A DNA stretch of 8,589 bases from Promethearchaeota archaeon. Lineage in GTDB: Archaea > Asgardarchaeota > Lokiarchaeia > Sigynarchaeales > SOKP01. The notes beneath the pieces were generated by a model that searched no databases, was not told where the DNA came from, and was given only the letters and a program-made list of their open reading frames with translations. The stretch spans positions 1-8,589 of the forward strand of contig JAHLWJ010000181.1 in NCBI GenBank assembly GCA_019057975.1, given 5' to 3'. The position numbers and the translations under genes were made by a program. Shown in pieces: positions 6,597 to 8,589 of this stretch. The number at the start of each line of letters is the position of its first letter. The stretch's first letter is position 1.

Positions 6597-6790
6597 AATT
6601 AAAAAATTGTTATTAGGTGGTTAATTTTCTAATTTTTGCATATTTAAGAAAAAAAAAAAATAAAGGTTTTTTAAAGAAAATACATATCATAAATAGCTTA
6701 ATCGCTTTTTATTTAAAATAATTCTAACTTAATCCAAATAATTAATAATAATTATTATGAAGATTAAACCTTCACTTTTTATTATCTTCT
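6597..6790. other. AT-rich spacer with palindrome and small hairpin, no gene
   Basis: No coding region is supported here. An A13-like run lies at about 6648-6660. ATAATAATTATTAT (6745-6758) is a perfect 14-base palindrome, and TGAAG (6758-6762) can pair with CTTCA (6770-6774) followed by TTTTTATT, a weak terminator-like shape on the plus strand. A TATA-like CTTAAATATG on the minus strand near 6640-6650 is a candidate promoter for the REase-TPR gene. Confidence 0.35.
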
Positions 6791-6822
6791 TCCCCCGTGG
6801 TGCCCCTCCTAAAAAAGTAGGT
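6791..6822 (+). repeat. GC-rich intergenic repeat, copy 2
   Basis: This matches copy 1 (1753-1785) across its whole length except for one missing C in the second C-tract, and lies 5038 bases away in the same orientation. The mirror core CCCCGTGGTGCCCC is kept, as is the CCTA/TAGG stem next to it. It again follows a pyrimidine-rich tract (TTATCTTCTT). Here the neighbours are divergent genes, so a role as a simple gene terminator is not supported. Confidence 0.8.
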
Positions 6823-6940
6823 ATGAAAGGACAATAAATTAGATCTCATCACTTTAAGAATAGTATAAGTTTTCAAAAAGTCCCTCATCTTATTCAACAT
6901 ATATAATATTAATTCTTCAATCAAATAATTGGGGAAAAGA

Positions 6941-6951
6941 TTAATATAAAA
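6941..6951 (+). promoter_or_regulatory. putative TATA box of the DUF4145-like gene
   Basis: GGGGAAAAGA (6931-6940), a purine-rich BRE-like stretch, is followed by TTAATATAAAA. This would place transcription start near 6971, giving a leader of about 20 bases. AGAGA at 6986-6990 just before the ATG at 6993 is a weak ribosome-binding candidate, close to the start codon. Confidence 0.45.
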
Positions 6952-6992
6952 GAGCAACAAGAAATAAAAGTGAATATCTTCTTTTAGAGAAT

Positions 6993-8279
6993 ATGGCACA
7001 AAATCTAAAAACCAATTCAATTCCACAACAATTTCACGATTGGTTTATTAAACCCATATTAGAAATTCCACTAGACAATCCTGATAAAAATGAATTATTT
7101 AGAAATTTAATGAATAAACGATTGAGTGAAGATCTAGATAAAAGCTTAGAAATATTAAAGCTGAATTTGGATTACCTTCTTGTTCAAAAATCCAAAAAGC
7201 AATTATTAGAGTATTTATATAGTGTATGTCCTGCTAAAGATCATCATTATATTACTTGGTTCAAGCGTTTACTGGGAATAGTATGCAGCCAGTTAATTCT
7301 CACATATCAATATGAAAATACGGCAAAATTAAATGATATTGTTTCAGAGTTTTGGGCTGGGCATTTTGAATTATATTCAATAAAATTATATCAGAATCGT
7401 GGATCTTTACAGCAACTCCGAGAAGAAACTAAATATTTAATGGAGGAATTAACAGGATATGAGACTATTATGTCCCTCTCTGAAGGTGGATTGGGTGCAG
7501 AAAATCATTTGATTTTTAAAAATGAAGCAGTTTTTAACGAAGAAGTTTGGATCTCAATATCTTTCATTCAAATGAGGAAAAGAATAGTCTTAAGAAATAA
7601 CATTTACATCTTATTTTGGAGTAGGGATAATAAAATTCAACTCTGGAAGGATGTATCTTTAAAGACAATTGAGATGATCTGTGATTTTTTAAACAAGTTT
7701 TTGTCTTCTCCTAATCTTGAAATTGTAAATGTAAATGTCTCTGATTATAAGCGAGAAATGAGATTACCAGAGCAGATAATAGAAACCATTGACATGATAG
7801 GAAAGATCAAAACACCATTAAAGTTTGATAGAATCGTTGAGAGAGATATTAAATTTAGCGAGGATACTTATAATGCTATAATTAGAGAAATAAACACTAC
7901 CTATCTCCATTATTGTTTTACGGCAATGTATATCTTAGTTCGAAAATTACTTGAAAACTTGGTGTTAGACTCATTGAGATTGTTTTATGGTCCAAGTGGA
8001 ATTGACAATTATTATAATTCAAATAAGCGTAGATTTCTTGGATTTAGTCGTCTACGTAAAAATTTTCAGACGATGATTAATAAGACTGATTTCATCCAGA
8101 AAGTCCATACAATTGATCAGAAAATAATAGATTGGTTGTTAATATTTAAAGAAAGCGGAGATATCCATGCTCATTCTACATTTAGTATTGGACACCAAAA
8201 TCTCATTGAGGAAAATAAAGGAATTCTCAATGATTTACTTAAAATTTTGGAGCAAATTAAGTTAAAGCTTAAAGCTTAA
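6993..8279 (+). CDS. uncharacterised protein with C-terminal DUF4145/HEPN-like helical domain
   Basis: I do not recognise the first ~290 residues: a helical N-terminal part (1-150), then a mixed region with beta-type strands (about 155-250, for example VWISISFIQM and NNIYILFWS). The last ~130 residues read as a helical domain: TAMYILVRKLLENLVLDSL (310-328) supplies the AxxxxxRxLLE helix, and FKESGDIHAHS (385-395) the late Gly-Asp-x-His-Ala-His turn, both typical of DUF4145-type HEPN-like domains. Known: these domains occur as accessory or effector parts in restriction and defence loci. The canonical Rx4-6H is absent, so RNase activity is uncertain. There is no transmembrane segment or signal peptide. 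The gene has its own promoter region with the repeat copy upstream, and hairpins follow its stop codon. Inferred role: defence protein with an N-terminal sensor or partner-binding region. Confidence 0.6.
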   Translation: MAQNLKTNSIPQQFHDWFIKPILEIPLDNPDKNELFRNLMNKRLSEDLDKSLEILKLNLDYLLVQKSKKQLLEYLYSVCPAKDHHYITWFKRLLGIVCSQLILTYQYENTAKLNDIVSEFWAGHFELYSIKLYQNRGSLQQLREETKYLMEELTGYETIMSLSEGGLGAENHLIFKNEAVFNEEVWISISFIQMRKRIVLRNNIYILFWSRDNKIQLWKDVSLKTIEMICDFLNKFLSSPNLEIVNVNVSDYKREMRLPEQIIETIDMIGKIKTPLKFDRIVERDIKFSEDTYNAIIREINTTYLHYCFTAMYILVRKLLENLVLDSLRLFYGPSGIDNYYNSNKRRFLGFSRLRKNFQTMINKTDFIQKVHTIDQKIIDWLLIFKESGDIHAHSTFSIGHQNLIEENKGILNDLLKILEQIKLKLKA

Positions 8280-8300
8280 TATAAAGAGTATATAAAGAGT
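8279..8300 (+). repeat. 11-base tandem duplication after the DUF4145-like gene
   Basis: ATATAAAGAGT occurs twice in direct succession (8279-8289 and 8290-8300), starting at the stop codon. Each unit contains a TATAAAG-like sequence. No gene follows closely, so a promoter role is doubtful; slippage is a simple explanation. Confidence 0.6.
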
Positions 8301-8309
8301 TTAGTTTAG

Positions 8310-8330
8310 AGACCCATTTATATAGGGTCT
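8310..8330 (+). terminator. hairpin after the DUF4145-like gene
   Basis: AGACCC (8310-8315) pairs with GGGTCT (8325-8330) around a 9-base loop, followed by AATTTTAG. A second stem, ATACAA (8339-8344) with TTGTAT (8349-8354), follows directly, and a T9 run lies at 8390-8398. Together they form the likely 3' end region of the gene ending at 8279. Confidence 0.5.
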
Positions 8331-8365
8331 AATTTTAGATACAAATAATTGTATTTGAAGATTCT

Positions 8366-8383
8366 CCTTCTCCCGTGTAGTGA
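8366..8383 (+). repeat. degenerate trace of the GC-rich repeat (possible copy 3)
   Basis: CCTTCTCCCGTGTAGTGA resembles the left part of copies 1 and 2 (pyrimidine tract, CCCGTG, GTG) with a two-base insertion, and the CCCC-TCCTA half is missing. It lies in the same orientation and again follows a gene. The match is short and could be chance; it is listed as a possible decayed copy. Confidence 0.3.
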
Positions 8384-8589
8384 CTGGTATTTTTTTTTCA
8401 AATTTTCTAAAGGTTATCTAAAATCAAATCTTTTTATGGATTTCAATCAGTAATTCAGTTCTCATAAAACTACTTTATTTATAGTAGAATAATAGCTAAA
8501 AAAAAAATTAATAAATCAGTAATAGAATCCTATGCTTTATATAAAAAAAGGTAATAGTTTATGTAATAGAATCATAAAAATTATATGAA
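8384..8589. other. gene-free AT-rich right end with outward promoter
   Basis: After the T9 run no open frame of note is seen. The stretch contains an A9 run near 8500 and two copies of GTAATAGAATC (8519-8529 and 8563-8573), with a related GTAATAG at 8551. A gene probably begins at or beyond the right edge; an ATG lies at 8585. Confidence 0.4.
8536..8543 (+). promoter_or_regulatory. consensus archaeal TATA box (TTTATATA)
   Basis: TTTATATA at 8536-8543 is an exact match to the archaeal box A consensus. It would start transcription near 8565, within the window's right edge, and drive a gene starting at 8585 or further right. GTAATAGAATC copies lie on both sides (8519-8529, 8563-8573) and could be an operator, or just AT-rich chance. 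Confidence 0.45.

Noticed and set aside
1751..6822. Repeats as a CRISPR array or transposon ends
   Set aside because: Copies are 5 kb apart, not regularly spaced with spacers; they are direct, not inverted, and no transposase or integrase gene lies between them.
6772..7026. 84-codon open frame on the minus strand
   Set aside because: It overlaps the start of the DUF4145-like gene and reads through the GC-rich repeat as its C-terminus. Its hydrophobic look comes from translating AT-rich promoter DNA, and no ribosome site or homology is seen.

Overview
The window is a strongly AT-rich stretch of what is most likely an archaeal chromosome. The first ~40 bases read as the 3' tail of an archaeal-type 23S rRNA. 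No 5S rRNA follows, T-run tails stand in for most terminators, and two clear archaeal TATA boxes are visible (CTATATAA upstream of the gene ending at 1797, TTTATATA near the right edge). Unlinked 5S plus AT-richness would suit an Asgard (Promethearchaeota-like) genome, but that placement is an inference from memory of such genomes, not a database result.

Layout. 1-41: end of 23S rRNA, then a trailer closed by a hairpin and T-rich tract (180-230). 411-1706 (+): an ABC-type ATPase fused to a C-terminal HEPN domain, resembling the PrrC/RloC type of suicidal RNase. 1797-2414 (-): a HIT-family nucleotide hydrolase/transferase. 2533-2892 (-): a minimal MNT-like nucleotidyltransferase. 3055-4086 (+): an AbiTii-type abortive-infection protein with an all-helical C-terminal region. 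4194-6542 (-): an Mrr-like PD-(D/E)XK nuclease followed by a winged helix and TPR repeats. 6993-8279 (+): a large protein ending in a DUF4145/HEPN-like helical domain. The right end (8280-8589) has no gene but carries hairpins and a clean promoter pointing out of the window.

How the genes may work together. No gene is housekeeping apart from the rRNA. Five of the six proteins carry, with varying certainty, domains associated with phage defence or toxin-antitoxin systems (ABC-HEPN, MNT-like NTase, AbiTii, REase-TPR, DUF4145-like). Every gene stands alone in alternating orientation, so this reads as a defence island of independent cassettes beside an rRNA gene rather than one operon. A GC-rich ~33-base element occurs in almost identical form at 1751-1785 and 6791-6822, in the same orientation, bracketing the central four genes; a degenerate third trace lies near 8371. 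The element contains an unusual mirror-symmetric core and is the least explained signal in the window. The best candidates for undescribed biology are this repeat as a cassette boundary, the compact ATPase-HEPN protein with non-standard ATPase residues, and the REase-wHTH-TPR protein.
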